A DNA stretch of 64,000 nucleotides from Tabrizicola flagellatus (GTDB taxonomy: Bacteria; Pseudomonadota; Alphaproteobacteria; Rhodobacterales; Rhodobacteraceae). Numbering within the stretch: the stretch's first letter is position 1; every line of letters starts with the position of its first letter. The stretch is taken from the NCBI RefSeq assembly GCF_008271465.1, contig NZ_VMDU01000003.1, positions 62,001 to 126,000 on the forward strand. The letters run 5' to 3'. Both the position numbers and the translations under genes were made by a program. The notes under the pieces are model-generated. The model saw only the letters and a program-made list of their open reading frames with translations. It had not been told where the DNA came from and did no database searches. Below are positions 27,319-36,787 of this stretch, piece by piece.

Positions 27319-27446
27319 CATGCACCTCTTGGTCCCCCGCTTACCGACTTGCCCCCGTCGGGGCAACCTTGCCCTGCGGATTGGCGCTTGAAGGTGAACA
27401 AAAACGGATCAACTCTGGCCTGTCCCGAGTCGCGAAGGCCCGCCCG

Positions 27447-29630
27447 ATGCCGCACAACAATTCCAACGCCCTGACCGAACGCCCGGAGGTCCTGACCAAG
27501 CCCAAGCTCGAGGGCGGGCGGCGGTTCGTCATGCAGACGCCGTTCCAGCCGGCGGGCGACCAGCCGACCGCGATCGCCGAGCTGACCGCCGGTATCCTGA
27601 GCGGTGAACGGGACCAGGTGCTTCTGGGCGCGACCGGCACCGGCAAGACCTTCACCATGGCCAAGGTGATCGAGGCCACCCAGCGCCCGGCCATCATCCT
27701 CGCGCCCAACAAGACGCTGGCCGCGCAATTATACGGGGAATTCAAGGGCTTCTTCCCCGACAACGCGGTGGAATACTTCGTTTCCTACTACGACTACTAC
27801 CAGCCCGAGGCCTATGTGCCGCGGACCGACACCTATATCGAGAAGGAAAGCCAGATCAACGAACAGATCGACCGGATGCGCCATTCGGCCACCCGGGCGC
27901 TTCTGGAACGCGACGATGTCATCATCGTCGCCTCGGTCAGCTGCATCTACGGCATCGGCTCGGTCGAGACCTATTCGGCGATGACGGTCGATCTGGTGGT
28001 TGGCCGGCTTTACGACCAGCGCAAGGTGATGGCCGATCTGGTGGCGCAGCAGTATCGCCGGCTGGACGGCGCCTTCCAGCGCGGCGCCTTCCGGGTGCGG
28101 GGCGACAGCCTGGAGGTCTGGCCGGCGCACCTTGAGGACCGCGCCTGGCGGTTTTCCTTCTTCGGCGAGGAGCTGGAGGCGATCACCGAGTTCGATCCGC
28201 TGACCGGGGCAAAGACCGACAGCTTCAAGCAGATCCGCATCTACGCCAACAGCCACTACGTCACCCCGCGCCCGACGTTGCAACAGGCGATCAAGGGGAT
28301 CAGGGAGGAACTGTTCCACCGGCTCAAGCAGTTGCAGTCCGAGGGAAAACTGCTCGAGGCGCAGCGCCTGGAACAGCGCACCAACTTCGACCTCGAGATG
28401 CTGGAGGCGACGGGGTCCTGCGCGGGGATCGAGAACTATTCGCGCTATCTGACCGGGCGCGCGCCCGGTGAGCCGCCGCCGACCCTGTTCGAATTCATCC
28501 CCGACAATGCCATCGTCTTCGCCGACGAAAGCCACGTCAGCGTGCCGCAGATCGGCGGCATGTATCGCGGCGACTTCCGGCGCAAGTTCACGCTGGCCGA
28601 ACACGGGTTCCGGCTGCCTTCCTGCATGGACAACCGCCCGCTCAAGTTCGAGGAATGGGACGCGATGCGCCCGCAATCGGTCTTCGTCTCGGCCACCCCC
28701 GCCGCCTGGGAGCTGGAACAGACCGGCGGTGTCTTCACCGAACAGGTGATCCGACCCACGGGCCTTCTGGACCCGGTGGTCGAAATCCGCCCCGTCGAGA
28801 TGCAGGTGGACGACCTTCTGGACGAGATCCGGAAAGTGTCGGCAAAGGGCCTCAGGACGCTGGTCACGGTGCTGACCAAGCGCATGGCCGAGGACCTGAC
28901 GGACTATCTGCACGAACAGGGCATCCGGGTGCGCTACATGCATTCCGACATCGACACGATCGAGCGCATCGAGATCCTGCGCGATCTGCGGCTGGGGGCC
29001 TTCGACGCGCTGGTAGGCATCAACCTGTTGCGAGAGGGGCTGGACATCCCGGAATGCGGGCTGGTGGCGATCCTCGATGCGGACAAGGAGGGGTTCCTGC
29101 GGTCCGAGACGAGCCTGATCCAGACCATCGGCCGCGCGGCGCGGAACGCCGAGGGCCGGGTCATCATGTATGCCGACCGGATCACCGGCAGCATGGAGCG
29201 GGCACTCGCCGAGACCAACCGGCGGCGCGAGAAGCAGATGGCCTACAACCTGGAACACGGCATCACGCCCGAGACGGTGAAGAAGAACGTCGAGGATGTG
29301 CTCGCGGGCCTCTGGCAGGGCGACACCGATCAGAGCCGGATCACGACGAAGGTGGACAAGCCCCTGGTCGGGTCCAATCTGGCGGCACATCTCGACGCGC
29401 TGCGCACCCAGATGCGCAAGGCCGCCGAGAACCTTGAGTTCGAGGAGGCCGCCCGCCTGCGCGACGAGATCAAGCGGCTGGAGGCGGTGGAGCTGGCCGT
29501 GGCCGACGATCCCTTCGCCCGGCAGGATGTGATCGAGGAGGCCGTCAGCGAGGCGGTGAAGCGGACCGGGCGCTCGACGGCCGGGCGGGCCGGGCAGCGC
29601 GGCGGCAAGCGGTCGCGCGGGCGCGGCTGA
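27447..29630 (+). CDS. uvrB: Excinuclease ABC subunit B
   Basis: 727 residues. UvrB receives damaged DNA from UvrA and, with UvrC, directs dual incision in nucleotide excision repair. Walker A GATGTGKT (about residue 61), the damage-probing beta-hairpin [16 protein letters not shown], helicase motifs through [23 protein letters not shown] and QTIGRAARN, and a C-terminal UVR domain ([23 protein letters not shown]) are all present. The ATG at 27447 is chosen; further upstream in-frame starts give a poorly conserved leader. It ends in a basic tail (KRSRGRG). Confidence 0.97.
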   Translation: MPHNNSNALTERPEVLTKPKLEGGRRFVMQTPFQPAGDQPTAIAELTAGILSGERDQVLLGATGTGKTFTMAKVIEATQRPAIILAPNKTLAAQLYGEFKGFFPDNAVEYFVSYYDYYQPEAYVPRTDTYIEKESQINEQIDRMRHSATRALLERDDVIIVASVSCIYGIGSVETYSAMTVDLVVGRLYDQRKVMADLVAQQYRRLDGAFQRGAFRVRGDSLEVWPAHLEDRAWRFSFFGEELEAITEFDPLTGAKTDSFKQIRIYANSHYVTPRPTLQQAIKGIREELFHRLKQLQSEGKLLEAQRLEQRTNFDLEMLEATGSCAGIENYSRYLTGRAPGEPPPTLFEFIPDNAIVFADESHVSVPQIGGMYRGDFRRKFTLAEHGFRLPSCMDNRPLKFEEWDAMRPQSVFVSATPAAWELEQTGGVFTEQVIRPTGLLDPVVEIRPVEMQVDDLLDEIRKVSAKGLRTLVTVLTKRMAEDLTDYLHEQGIRVRYMHSDIDTIERIEILRDLRLGAFDALVGINLLREGLDIPECGLVAILDADKEGFLRSETSLIQTIGRAARNAEGRVIMYADRITGSMERALAETNRRREKQMAYNLEHGITPETVKKNVEDVLAGLWQGDTDQSRITTKVDKPLVGSNLAAHLDALRTQMRKAAENLEFEEAARLRDEIKRLEAVELAVADDPFARQDVIEEAVSEAVKRTGRSTAGRAGQRGGKRSRGRG

Positions 29631-29653
29631 AGGGATCGACAGGGACAGGCAGC

Positions 29654-30124
29654 ATGGCCAATCACGACTACACGACGCGCATCCTGTGGACCGGCAACCG
29701 GGGCGAGGGGACGGCGCATTACCGCGCCTACGACCGCACCTGGGACATCGCGGTGCCGGGCAAGGCGCCGGTCCACTGTTCCAACGACCCGCTTCTGGGC
29801 GGCGATCCGGCGAAGATGAACCCGGAGGACCTGCTGTTGTCGGCGCTCTCGGCCTGTCACATGCTGTGGTATCTCCATTATGCCAGCGACGCGGGGATCG
29901 TGGTGACCGGGTATTCCGACAGCCCGCTGGGGGTGGGCGAGGTCGGGCGCGGCGGCGCGGGGCGGTTCGTGAAGGTGACGCTGCGGCCGCATGTCGTGGT
30001 GACGCCGGGGACGGACCTTGCGGCGGCCGAGGCGATCCACCACCGGATCCACGAGGTCTGCTTCATCGCCCGGTCGGTGAACTTTCCGGTGGATTACGCG
30101 CCGACCTTCGAGGTCCAGGCGTAA
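29654..30124 (+). CDS. OsmC/Ohr-family thiol peroxidase-like protein
   Basis: 156 residues of the OsmC family, which reduces organic hydroperoxides with a cysteine pair. The first cysteine is in LSACHMLWYLHYA (about residue 69) and the second in HEVCFIARSVNFPV (about 137), at the expected spacing; GGDPAKMNPEDLLLSAL precedes the first. It follows uvrB by 23 bases on the same strand and may share its transcript. Two hairpins in the next gap may end the transcript. Confidence 0.92.
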   Translation: MANHDYTTRILWTGNRGEGTAHYRAYDRTWDIAVPGKAPVHCSNDPLLGGDPAKMNPEDLLLSALSACHMLWYLHYASDAGIVVTGYSDSPLGVGEVGRGGAGRFVKVTLRPHVVVTPGTDLAAAEAIHHRIHEVCFIARSVNFPVDYAPTFEVQA

Positions 30125-30200
30125 CGCTCGTCGCAGGCTGCGCCGCTCCTCGCCGGGCGGCCCGCGACGACACGCCGAAGGCGCGGGAGGAGCCGTCACG

Positions 30201-30239
30201 GGCGCGACATCCGATGTCGCAAACCGGACGGTTTGCGCC
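30201..30239. repeat. Tandem hairpins between osmC and the GMC oxidoreductase
   Basis: GCGACAT-CCG-ATGTCGC (30204-30220) directly abuts GCAAACC-GGAC-GGTTTGC (30219-30236); flanking GGCGC and GCGCC can pair around both. No U-tract follows. It could be a transcription end or an intergenic repeat. Confidence 0.6.
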
Positions 30240-30280
30240 CATGGCCCCCGCTAGGGTCGCGCCGGGGTCTGGGGGCGCGA

Positions 30281-31894
30281 ATGGACGAGACCGATTACAT
30301 CATCGTGGGCGCGGGCTCGGCCGGTTGCGTCCTGGCCGATCGGCTGACCGCGAGTGGCCGCCACCGGGTCACGGTGCTGGAGGCAGGCGGGACGGACCGG
30401 CGGTTCTATGTCCAGCTGCCGCTCGGCTACGGCAAGCTGTTCTACGATCCGGCGGTGAACTGGCTTTACAAGACCGAACCCGACCCGGGGCTGAACGGGG
30501 CGCAGGACCACTGGCCGCGCGGCAGGATCCTGGGCGGGTCCTCCAGCATCAACGCGATGGTCTGGATCCGCGGGCATCGCGCGGATTACGAGGACTGGGG
30601 CCGCGCGGCGCCGGGCTGGGGCTGGGACGAATGTCTCGCCGCCTATCGCGCGCTGGAGGACAACGAGGCCGGCGCGGACGAGTTCCGCGGGACGGGGGGG
30701 CCGCTGTTCATCTCGGCCAACCGGACGGGGCTGCATCCGCTGGTGGCAAGCTATGTCGCGGCCTGCGGCGAGGCGGGGCTGGCGGAAAACCCGGATTTCA
30801 ACGGCGCGCGGCAGGAAGGCGCGGGCATCTACCAGATGACGATCAAGGCGGCCCGGCGCAATTCGGCGGCGCGGGCCTTCCTGCGGCCGGCGATGAAGCG
30901 GCAGAACCTGCGCGTGCTGACCCGGGCGCTGGTGACGCGGGTGCTGATCGAGGGCGGCCGGGCAGTCGGGGTGGAGTATCGCCAGGGCGGCGCGACGCGG
31001 GTCTTGCGGGCGCGCGCCGAGGTGATCCTGGCCGGGGGCGCGATCAACTCGCCGCAGCTGTTGCAATTGTCCGGCATCGGGCCGGGGGCGCTGTTGCAGG
31101 GGCTGGGGATCCCGGTCGTCCGCGACAATCCGAATGTCGGCGACCATCTGAGCGACCACCAGGGGCTGAACTACACCTGGTCGATGAAGGTGCCGACCTA
31201 CAACGACGAGCTGCGCCCCTGGTGGGGCAAGCTGCGCGCGGGGTTGCAGTATGTCCTGGGCGGGGGCGGGCCGCTGTCGAAGTCGATCAACCATGGCGGC
31301 GGCTTCTTCCGCACACGGCCCGACCTGGACCGGCCGAACATGCAGCTGTATTTCCAGGCCTTCTCGACCCTGATCCCGCGCGGGGGCGAGCGGCCGATCT
31401 TGACGCCGGACCCCTGGTCGGGCATGTCGATCGGCCTGTCGAACTGCCGGCCCACCAGCCGGGGCCATATCCGGCTGCGCAGTCCCCGGCCGGAGGAGCA
31501 TCCGGTGATCACCGCGAATGCCTATTCGACGAACACCGATGTCGAGGAGATGCTGGCCGCGGTGAAATTCGTCCGCCGCATCGCCGCGCAGCCGGCCCTG
31601 GCGGCACTGATCAAGGAAGAGCTGCGCCCGGGGCCGGAGGTGGTGACCGACGAGGAGCTGATCGCCGATTTCCGCGCCCGGTCGGGGACGGTCTATCACC
31701 CGAGCTGCACCTGCCGGATGGGGCAGGACCCGGAAGCCTCGGTGGTGGATCCGGGGCTGCGGGTGCATGGGGTCGGCGCGCTGCGGGTGATCGATGCCTC
31801 GGCCTTCCCGAACATCATCGCGGGCAACACCAATGCGCCGTCGATCCTGATGGGGTGGATGGGGGCCGAAAAGGTGCTGGCCGACGCGCGTTAG
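30281..31894 (+). CDS. GMC-family oxidoreductase (choline dehydrogenase-like)
   Basis: 537 residues. The FAD-binding motif DYIIVGAGSAGCVLADRL is at the N-terminus, GRILGGSSSINAMVWIRG follows, and the catalytic His lies in VYHPSCTCRMG (about 476) with the paired Asn in GNTNAPSILMGW. It oxidises an alcohol; choline is the best-known substrate of close relatives such as BetA, and the convergent betC gene supports that, but motifs alone do not distinguish choline from other alcohols. ATG 30281 starts right at the FAD fold. Confidence 0.88.
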   Translation: MDETDYIIVGAGSAGCVLADRLTASGRHRVTVLEAGGTDRRFYVQLPLGYGKLFYDPAVNWLYKTEPDPGLNGAQDHWPRGRILGGSSSINAMVWIRGHRADYEDWGRAAPGWGWDECLAAYRALEDNEAGADEFRGTGGPLFISANRTGLHPLVASYVAACGEAGLAENPDFNGARQEGAGIYQMTIKAARRNSAARAFLRPAMKRQNLRVLTRALVTRVLIEGGRAVGVEYRQGGATRVLRARAEVILAGGAINSPQLLQLSGIGPGALLQGLGIPVVRDNPNVGDHLSDHQGLNYTWSMKVPTYNDELRPWWGKLRAGLQYVLGGGGPLSKSINHGGGFFRTRPDLDRPNMQLYFQAFSTLIPRGGERPILTPDPWSGMSIGLSNCRPTSRGHIRLRSPRPEEHPVITANAYSTNTDVEEMLAAVKFVRRIAAQPALAALIKEELRPGPEVVTDEELIADFRARSGTVYHPSCTCRMGQDPEASVVDPGLRVHGVGALRVIDASAFPNIIAGNTNAPSILMGWMGAEKVLADAR

Positions 31895-31937
31895 GGCAAG
31901 GGGCCGTCCTTGCGGCATCGAGCCGCGCGGACGGCGG

Positions 31938-31969
31938 GCCTCCGGCGGGAGTATTTGGAAAAGGGCAAG
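31938..31969. repeat. Dispersed intergenic repeat (copy 4, forward orientation)
   Basis: Reads GCCTCCGGCGGGAGTATTTG then GAAAAGGGCAAG; the reverse complement of copy 2. It lies between the convergent GMC oxidoreductase and betC genes. Confidence 0.85.
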
Positions 31970-31994
31970 GGGGGCGCTGGCTGCACCACCCGCC

Positions 31995-33497
31995 CTATTC
32001 GCCGCGGGGGAAGCGCTTCTGTTCCTCCAGCACGTTCAGGTCCATGTGGTTGCGCATGTAGCGTTCCGAGGCGGCGCGGAGCGGCTGGTAGTCCCAGGGG
32101 AAATAGGCGCCGTTGCGGAGCGCCTCGTAGACGACCCAGCGCCGGGCCTGGCTTTCGCGGACCTGGGCGTCATAGGCGGCAAGGTCCCAGCGGGCATCGG
32201 CAAGCTTGCGGAAATGCGCGAGGATTTCGGCCGCGCGGGGGTCGTCGGCGAGGTTCGTCGTCTCGCCCGGGTCGTTGGCCACGTCGAAAAGCATCTCGGG
32301 GTCGGCCGGGCAGCGGATGTATTTCCAGGCGCCCTCGCGCAGGGCGACGAGCGGCGTGATCGAGCCTTCGGCGGCATATTCCATCGCCACCGGGCCGCGC
32401 GGGGCGCCGTTCGCCACCGGGATCAGGTTGACGCCCTCGGTCCAGGGGGCGACCTCGTCCATCGAGATGCCGGCCAGCGCCGCGAGCGTGGGGGCGAGGT
32501 CGATGGAGGAGACCGGGGTGTCGATGCGGCCTGCCGGCATCCCGGGGGCGGCGATCATCAGGGGGACGCGGGCCGAGCCTTCGAAGAAATTCATCTTGAA
32601 CCACAGGCCCTTCTCCCCAAGCATCTCGCCGTGGTCGGACAGGAAGAGGATATGGGCCTCTTGCCGCGTGGCTTCGAGCACCGCGAGGATCTCGCCGATC
32701 TTGTCGTCGATGTAGGAGATGTTGGCGAAATAGGCGCGGCGGGCGCGGCGGATGTGGTCCGGGGTGATCGTGAGCGCGCGCCAGTCGCAGGCGTCCATCA
32801 GGCGCTGGGAATGGGGGTCCATGTCCTCATAGGCCAGTGACGGGGGCGGTTCGCATTCGGGGGTGCCCTCGTAGAGGTCCCAGTACTTGCGGCGGGCGAC
32901 GAAGGGGTCGTGCGGGTGGGTGAAGCTGACCGTCAGGCACCATGGCCGCGGATCGGCCCCGCGCGACAGGTCGTAGAGTTTCTGCACCGCCTGGAAAGCC
33001 ACGTCGTCGTCGTATTCGTACTGGTTGGTGATCTCGGCCACCCCCGCGCCGGTGACGGAGCCGAGGTTGTGGTACCACCAGTCGATCCGCTCGCCCGGTT
33101 TGCGGTAGTCCGGGGTCCAGCCGAAGTCGGCGGGGTAGATGTCGGTGGTGAGCCGCTGTTCAAAGCCGTGCAACTGGTCGGGGCCGACGAAATGCATCTT
33201 GCCGCTGAGGGCCGTCTGATAGCCGGCGCGGCGCAGGTGGTGGGCGTAGGTCGGGATATCCGAGGCGAATTCGGCGGCGTTGTCGTAGACTCGGGTGCGG
33301 CTGGGCAGCTGACCCGACATGAAGCTGGCGCGGGCGGGCGCGCAGAGCGGCGAGGCGGTGTAGCAGTTGGCGAACCGGGTGGACCGCGCGGCAAGGCGTT
33401 TCAGGTTCGGGGCATGCAGGAAATCGGCCGGGCCGTCGGGAAACAGCGTCCCGTTCAGCTGATCGACCATGAAGATCAGAAGGTTGGGCTTGGTCAT
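31995..33497 (-). CDS. betC: Choline-sulfatase
   Basis: 500 residues. The protein matches choline-sulfatase along its whole length: NILIFMVDQLNG-type N-terminus, the sulfatase signature SPLCAPARASF with the cysteine to be converted to formylglycine (about residue 52), GKMHFVGPDQLHGFEQRL, TVSFTHPHDPF, LSDHGEMLGEKGLWFKMNFFEGSARVPLM, and the C-terminus ALRNGAYFPWDYQPLRAASERYMRNHM. It releases choline and sulfate from choline-O-sulfate. A formylglycine-generating enzyme is needed in trans and is not in the window. It follows bhcR on the same strand by 88 bases. Confidence 0.94.
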   Translation of the reverse strand: MTKPNLLIFMVDQLNGTLFPDGPADFLHAPNLKRLAARSTRFANCYTASPLCAPARASFMSGQLPSRTRVYDNAAEFASDIPTYAHHLRRAGYQTALSGKMHFVGPDQLHGFEQRLTTDIYPADFGWTPDYRKPGERIDWWYHNLGSVTGAGVAEITNQYEYDDDVAFQAVQKLYDLSRGADPRPWCLTVSFTHPHDPFVARRKYWDLYEGTPECEPPPSLAYEDMDPHSQRLMDACDWRALTITPDHIRRARRAYFANISYIDDKIGEILAVLEATRQEAHILFLSDHGEMLGEKGLWFKMNFFEGSARVPLMIAAPGMPAGRIDTPVSSIDLAPTLAALAGISMDEVAPWTEGVNLIPVANGAPRGPVAMEYAAEGSITPLVALREGAWKYIRCPADPEMLFDVANDPGETTNLADDPRAAEILAHFRKLADARWDLAAYDAQVRESQARRWVVYEALRNGAYFPWDYQPLRAASERYMRNHMDLNVLEEQKRFPRGE

Positions 33498-33585
33498 CGG
33501 GCGGTCCTTTCCGGCAGCTGAGCGCCTGTCTAGACCCTTGGGCTGGCCCGTCTGGTCCCCGACCGACCGCCCCATGTCGAAAGCG

Positions 33586-34398
33586 TCACGCGGGCCGGGT
33601 GCCGCCCGTCGCCTCGGTCACCTGATCGGCCGCAGCCCTGACCAGGGCGCCGATCCGGGTCGCGTCCGACAGGCCCATGCGGAAGGCGGGGCCCGAGACG
33701 GAGAGGCCCGCCACGGGTTCGCCATGCGCGTTGAAGATGGGTGCTGCGACGCAGCGCATGCCCTCGGCGCGTTCCTGGTCGTCGATGGAAAAGCCGCGCT
33801 CCCGCGTGCGGTTTAGGTCGCGGAGGAGGGCCGATTCGCTGGTGAGCGTCAGCGAGGTGAACTTTTCCAGGCCCTTGCGGGCGAGGATGCCGCGGGTCTT
33901 CTCCTCCGGGTACCAGGCGAGAAGCGCCTTGCCGATGCCCGAGGAATGCATCGGCGCGCGGGTGCCGGGGGGGAAGAAGGCGCGGATCGCCTCGTAGGTC
34001 TCGACCTGGGCGACGAAGAAGACCTCGTCCTTGACCTCGATCCCGAGGTTCGCGGTTTCCCCGGTTTCGCGCATGAGCGCATCCATCGGCTGCCGCGCGC
34101 GTTCGACGACCTTGGTCCGGCGCAGGAAGGCGGAGCCGACGCGGAAGGCGCCGGGGCCGATGTGCCAGAACTGGCCGGGTTCCTCGACCTCGACCATGCC
34201 GTGTCCTTGCAGGGTGACGAGGGCGCGGAAGACGGTGGCGATGGCCTCGCCCGTCTCCTCGGCGATTTCCGAGAGGGTGCGGCCCGGGTTCAGCGCGACG
34301 AAGGACAGGATGTCGAGGCCGCGGTCCAGGGCCTGCACGGTGTTCTGGTCCGTCTTGTCGTTGAACGCCTTCGGGCGGCCGCGGGGTTTCTGGGCCAT
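33586..34398 (-). CDS. bhcR: IclR-family regulator BhcR
   Basis: 270 residues. An N-terminal winged helix (VQALDRGLDILSFVALNPGRTLSEIAEETGEAIATVFRALVTLQ) is followed by the IclR effector domain (TGETANLGIEVKDEVFFVAQVE through APIFNAHGEPVAGLSVSG). Its position divergent from bhcABCD identifies it as the regulator of the beta-hydroxyaspartate cycle; the characterised homologue binds the bhc promoter and responds to glyoxylate. The ATG at 34398 is chosen because MAQKPRGRPKAFNDK is a typical start; an earlier in-frame start exists at 34455. Confidence 0.93.
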   Translation of the reverse strand: MAQKPRGRPKAFNDKTDQNTVQALDRGLDILSFVALNPGRTLSEIAEETGEAIATVFRALVTLQGHGMVEVEEPGQFWHIGPGAFRVGSAFLRRTKVVERARQPMDALMRETGETANLGIEVKDEVFFVAQVETYEAIRAFFPPGTRAPMHSSGIGKALLAWYPEEKTRGILARKGLEKFTSLTLTSESALLRDLNRTRERGFSIDDQERAEGMRCVAAPIFNAHGEPVAGLSVSGPAFRMGLSDATRIGALVRAAADQVTEATGGTRPA

Positions 34399-34547
34399 CG
34401 GGGGCCTCCTTCGCATGAAAAAGCGCAAGTCTTTGACCGGGTTGAGGATTAGCATGCGATTGTGACAGTGAAAAATCTTTTCGAAAAAATTGTGCGGATT
34501 GGTCGCAGGGCGTAGCTTTTGTGGGCGATCTTTCAGGGAGTTGCCCG
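34399..34547. promoter_or_regulatory. Divergent bhcR-bhcA control region
   Basis: A 149-base region, AT-rich between 34440 and 34500. It contains the palindrome TTTTCGAAAA (34478-34487) inside AAATCTTTTCGAAA (34473-34486), and GCATGC (34452-34457). The 14-nt element recurs, inverted, between bhcA and bhcB, so it is a candidate BhcR operator. No strong -35/-10 pair was identified. GGGAG at 34536-34540 is the bhcA ribosome binding site. Confidence 0.6.
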
Positions 34548-35738
34548 ATGTCCATGCAGAACCCGGTTTTCATCCCCGGCCCGACCAACATCCCCGACTC
34601 GGTCCGCAAGGCCTGCGACATGGGCACCCTGGACCACCGCTCGCCGGCCTTCGCGCGACTGTTCAAGCCGGCGGTGGAGGGGGTGCGGCGGGTTCTGAAC
34701 ATGACGCAGGGCGAGGTCATCCTCATCCCCTCCACCGGCACGGGTGGCTGGGAGGCGGCGATCACCAACACGCTGTCGCCGGGCGATACGGTGCTGGCGG
34801 CCCGCTTCGGCATGTTCAGCCACCGCTGGATCGACCTCTGCCAGCGCCACAAGCTGGACGTCGAGATCATCGAGACCCCCTGGGGGCAGGGCGCGCCGCT
34901 GGCGGCCATCGAGAAGGCGCTGCGGGCCGACAAGGGGCATCACATCAAGGCGGTGCTGGCCACGCACAACGAGACCGCGACCGGGGTGAAGTCCGACATC
35001 GCGGGCATCCGGGCCGCGCTGGATGCGGCGGGGCACCCTGCGCTTCTGTTCGTGGACGGGGTGTCGTCCATCGCGTCGATGCCCTTCGACTTTGCCGGCT
35101 GGGGCGTCGATATCGCCGTGGCGGGCAGCCAGAAGGGCTTCATGCTGCCGGCGGGCCTGGCGATCCTGGGGGTCTCGCCGAAAGCGATTGCGGCGATGGA
35201 GACGGCGCGGCTGCCGCGAACCTTCTTCGATTTCAAGGACATGCTTACCTCTTACGCCAAGGGCGGCTATCCCTATACCCCGGCCGTCGGCCTGATCGCG
35301 GGCCTTGCCCATTCCATCGACCTGCTCGAGGCGGAAGGGCTGGACAACGTCTATGCCCGCCACCACCGCCTGGCCGAGGGCGTGCGCCGCGCGGTCCTGG
35401 CCTGGGGGATGACGCCCTATGCGGCCTCGCCCGAGCTGTATTCCGACACGGTGACGGCGGTGAAGGTGCCGGCGGGCTGCGACGGGACGGCGCTGGTGCA
35501 GCTTGCGGCGTCGAAATACGGCATGGCCTTCGGCGTGGGGCTGGGCGAGGTTGCGGGCAAGGTGTTCCGCATCGGCCATCTGGGGATGCTGACCGACGCG
35601 ATGGTGCTGTCGGGCCTTTGCGTGGCCGAGATGTGCATGGCCGATCTTGGCTGGAAGGTCGAACTGGGCAGCGGCGTGGCCGCGGCGCAGGAGTACTATC
35701 GCGGGACGGTTCCGGCCCTGGCGATGGCGGCGGAGTGA
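34548..35738 (+). CDS. bhcA: Aspartate-glyoxylate aminotransferase BhcA
   Basis: 396 residues, class V aminotransferase related to serine-glyoxylate aminotransferase. In the beta-hydroxyaspartate cycle it converts aspartate plus glyoxylate to oxaloacetate plus glycine, the net-product step. N-terminus PVFIPGPTNIPDSVR, loop STGTGGWEAAITNTLSPGD, and the PLP lysine in GSQKGFML (Lys196). Length equals characterised BhcA. It is the first gene of the bhc operon and is followed by two stem-loops before bhcB. Confidence 0.95.
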   Translation: MSMQNPVFIPGPTNIPDSVRKACDMGTLDHRSPAFARLFKPAVEGVRRVLNMTQGEVILIPSTGTGGWEAAITNTLSPGDTVLAARFGMFSHRWIDLCQRHKLDVEIIETPWGQGAPLAAIEKALRADKGHHIKAVLATHNETATGVKSDIAGIRAALDAAGHPALLFVDGVSSIASMPFDFAGWGVDIAVAGSQKGFMLPAGLAILGVSPKAIAAMETARLPRTFFDFKDMLTSYAKGGYPYTPAVGLIAGLAHSIDLLEAEGLDNVYARHHRLAEGVRRAVLAWGMTPYAASPELYSDTVTAVKVPAGCDGTALVQLAASKYGMAFGVGLGEVAGKVFRIGHLGMLTDAMVLSGLCVAEMCMADLGWKVELGSGVAAAQEYYRGTVPALAMAAE

Positions 35739-35741
35739 AAC

Positions 35742-35785
35742 GCAAATCCTTTCGAAAAGATTTGCAAAATCCTTCGAAGGATTTT
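35742..35785 (+). promoter_or_regulatory. Two tandem palindromes between bhcA and bhcB
   Basis: First element: GCAAATCCTTT-CG-AAAAGATTTGC (35742-35765), an imperfect palindrome with one mismatched pair. Second element: AAAATCCTTCGAAGGATTTT (35766-35785), perfect over 20 bases and immediately adjacent. The first, read in reverse, contains AAATCTTTTCGAAA, also found upstream of bhcA. As RNA they form stem-loops that could adjust bhcA versus bhcBCD levels. Confidence 0.75.
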
Positions 35786-35810
35786 GGGCCCCAACGGAAA
35801 GGGCAGGAAA

Positions 35811-36782
35811 ATGAAAGACATGAACGGACTGATGGTCCCCACCTACGACGACATGCTGGCCGCGCATGACCGGATCCGGCCGCATATCCGACTGACCCCG
35901 GTGCGGACCTCGGACTACCTGAACGAACTGGCCGGCTGCGAGCTGTTCTTCAAATGCGAGAACTTCCAGGAGCCGGGCGCCTTCAAGGTGCGTGGGGCGA
36001 CGAACGCGGTCTTCGGCCTTTCGGACGAGCAGGCGAGGAAGGGCGTGGCGACCCATTCCAGCGGCAACCATGCCTCGTGCCTGTCCTATGCGGCCATGCT
36101 GCGCGGCATCCCCTGCAACGTGGTCATGCCTCGCACCGCGCCGCAGGCGAAGAAGGACACCGTGCGCCGCTATGGCGGGGTCATCACCGAATGCGAACCC
36201 TCGACCTCCTCGCGCGAGGCGACCTTTGCCGAGGTCCAGGCCCGGACGGGCGGCGATTTCGTCCACCCCTACAACGACCCCCGCGTGATCGCGGGCCAGG
36301 GCACCTGCTCGCGCGAGTTCATGGAGCAGACCGGGGGTCTCGACATGGTGGTGGCGCCGATCGGCGGGGGCGGGATGATTTCCGGCACCTGCCTGACGCT
36401 GGCGACGCTGGCGCCCGAGACGAAGGTGATCGCGGCAGAACCGGAACAGGCCGACGACGCCTATCGCAGCTTCAAGGCCGGGCATATCATCGCCGACGAC
36501 GCGCCGAAGACCATCGCCGACGGGCTTCTGGTGCCGCTGAAGGACCTGACCTGGCATTTCGTGCAGAGCCATGTCAGCGAGATCTACACCGCCTCGGAGC
36601 AGGAAATCATCGACGCGATGAAGCTGACGTGGAAGCACCTGCGCGTGGTGATGGAACCCTCGAGCGCGGTGCCCCTGGCGGTGGTCCTGAAGAACCGCGC
36701 GGCCTTCCGGGGCAAGCGGGTGGGCATCATCATCACCGGCGGCAACGTGGATCTGGACAAACTTCCCTGGATGAAAGGCTGA
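35811..36782 (+). CDS. bhcB: Beta-hydroxyaspartate dehydratase BhcB
   Basis: 323 residues, fold type II PLP enzyme. It removes water from (2R,3S)-beta-hydroxyaspartate to give iminosuccinate. PLP lysine in GAFKVRGAT (Lys59), substrate loop HSSGNHASC, phosphate-binding IGGGGMISG. Length and order match characterised bhcB. The ATG at 35811 has AGGAAA (35805-35810) directly before it, with GGAAAGGGCAGG a few bases further upstream. It is related to the dehydratase at 20667. Confidence 0.95.
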   Translation: MKDMNGLMVPTYDDMLAAHDRIRPHIRLTPVRTSDYLNELAGCELFFKCENFQEPGAFKVRGATNAVFGLSDEQARKGVATHSSGNHASCLSYAAMLRGIPCNVVMPRTAPQAKKDTVRRYGGVITECEPSTSSREATFAEVQARTGGDFVHPYNDPRVIAGQGTCSREFMEQTGGLDMVVAPIGGGGMISGTCLTLATLAPETKVIAAEPEQADDAYRSFKAGHIIADDAPKTIADGLLVPLKDLTWHFVQSHVSEIYTASEQEIIDAMKLTWKHLRVVMEPSSAVPLAVVLKNRAAFRGKRVGIIITGGNVDLDKLPWMKG

Positions 36783-36787
36783 GAACC

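Noticed and set aside
29686-32061. Long plus-strand frame spanning osmC and the GMC gene
   Set aside because: Overlaps two well-supported genes in another frame and is Gly/Arg-rich throughout.
34533-36638. Minus-strand open frame of 701 codons opposite bhcA and bhcB
   Set aside because: Antisense shadow of the two enzymes; rich in Arg/His/Gln with no recognisable fold.
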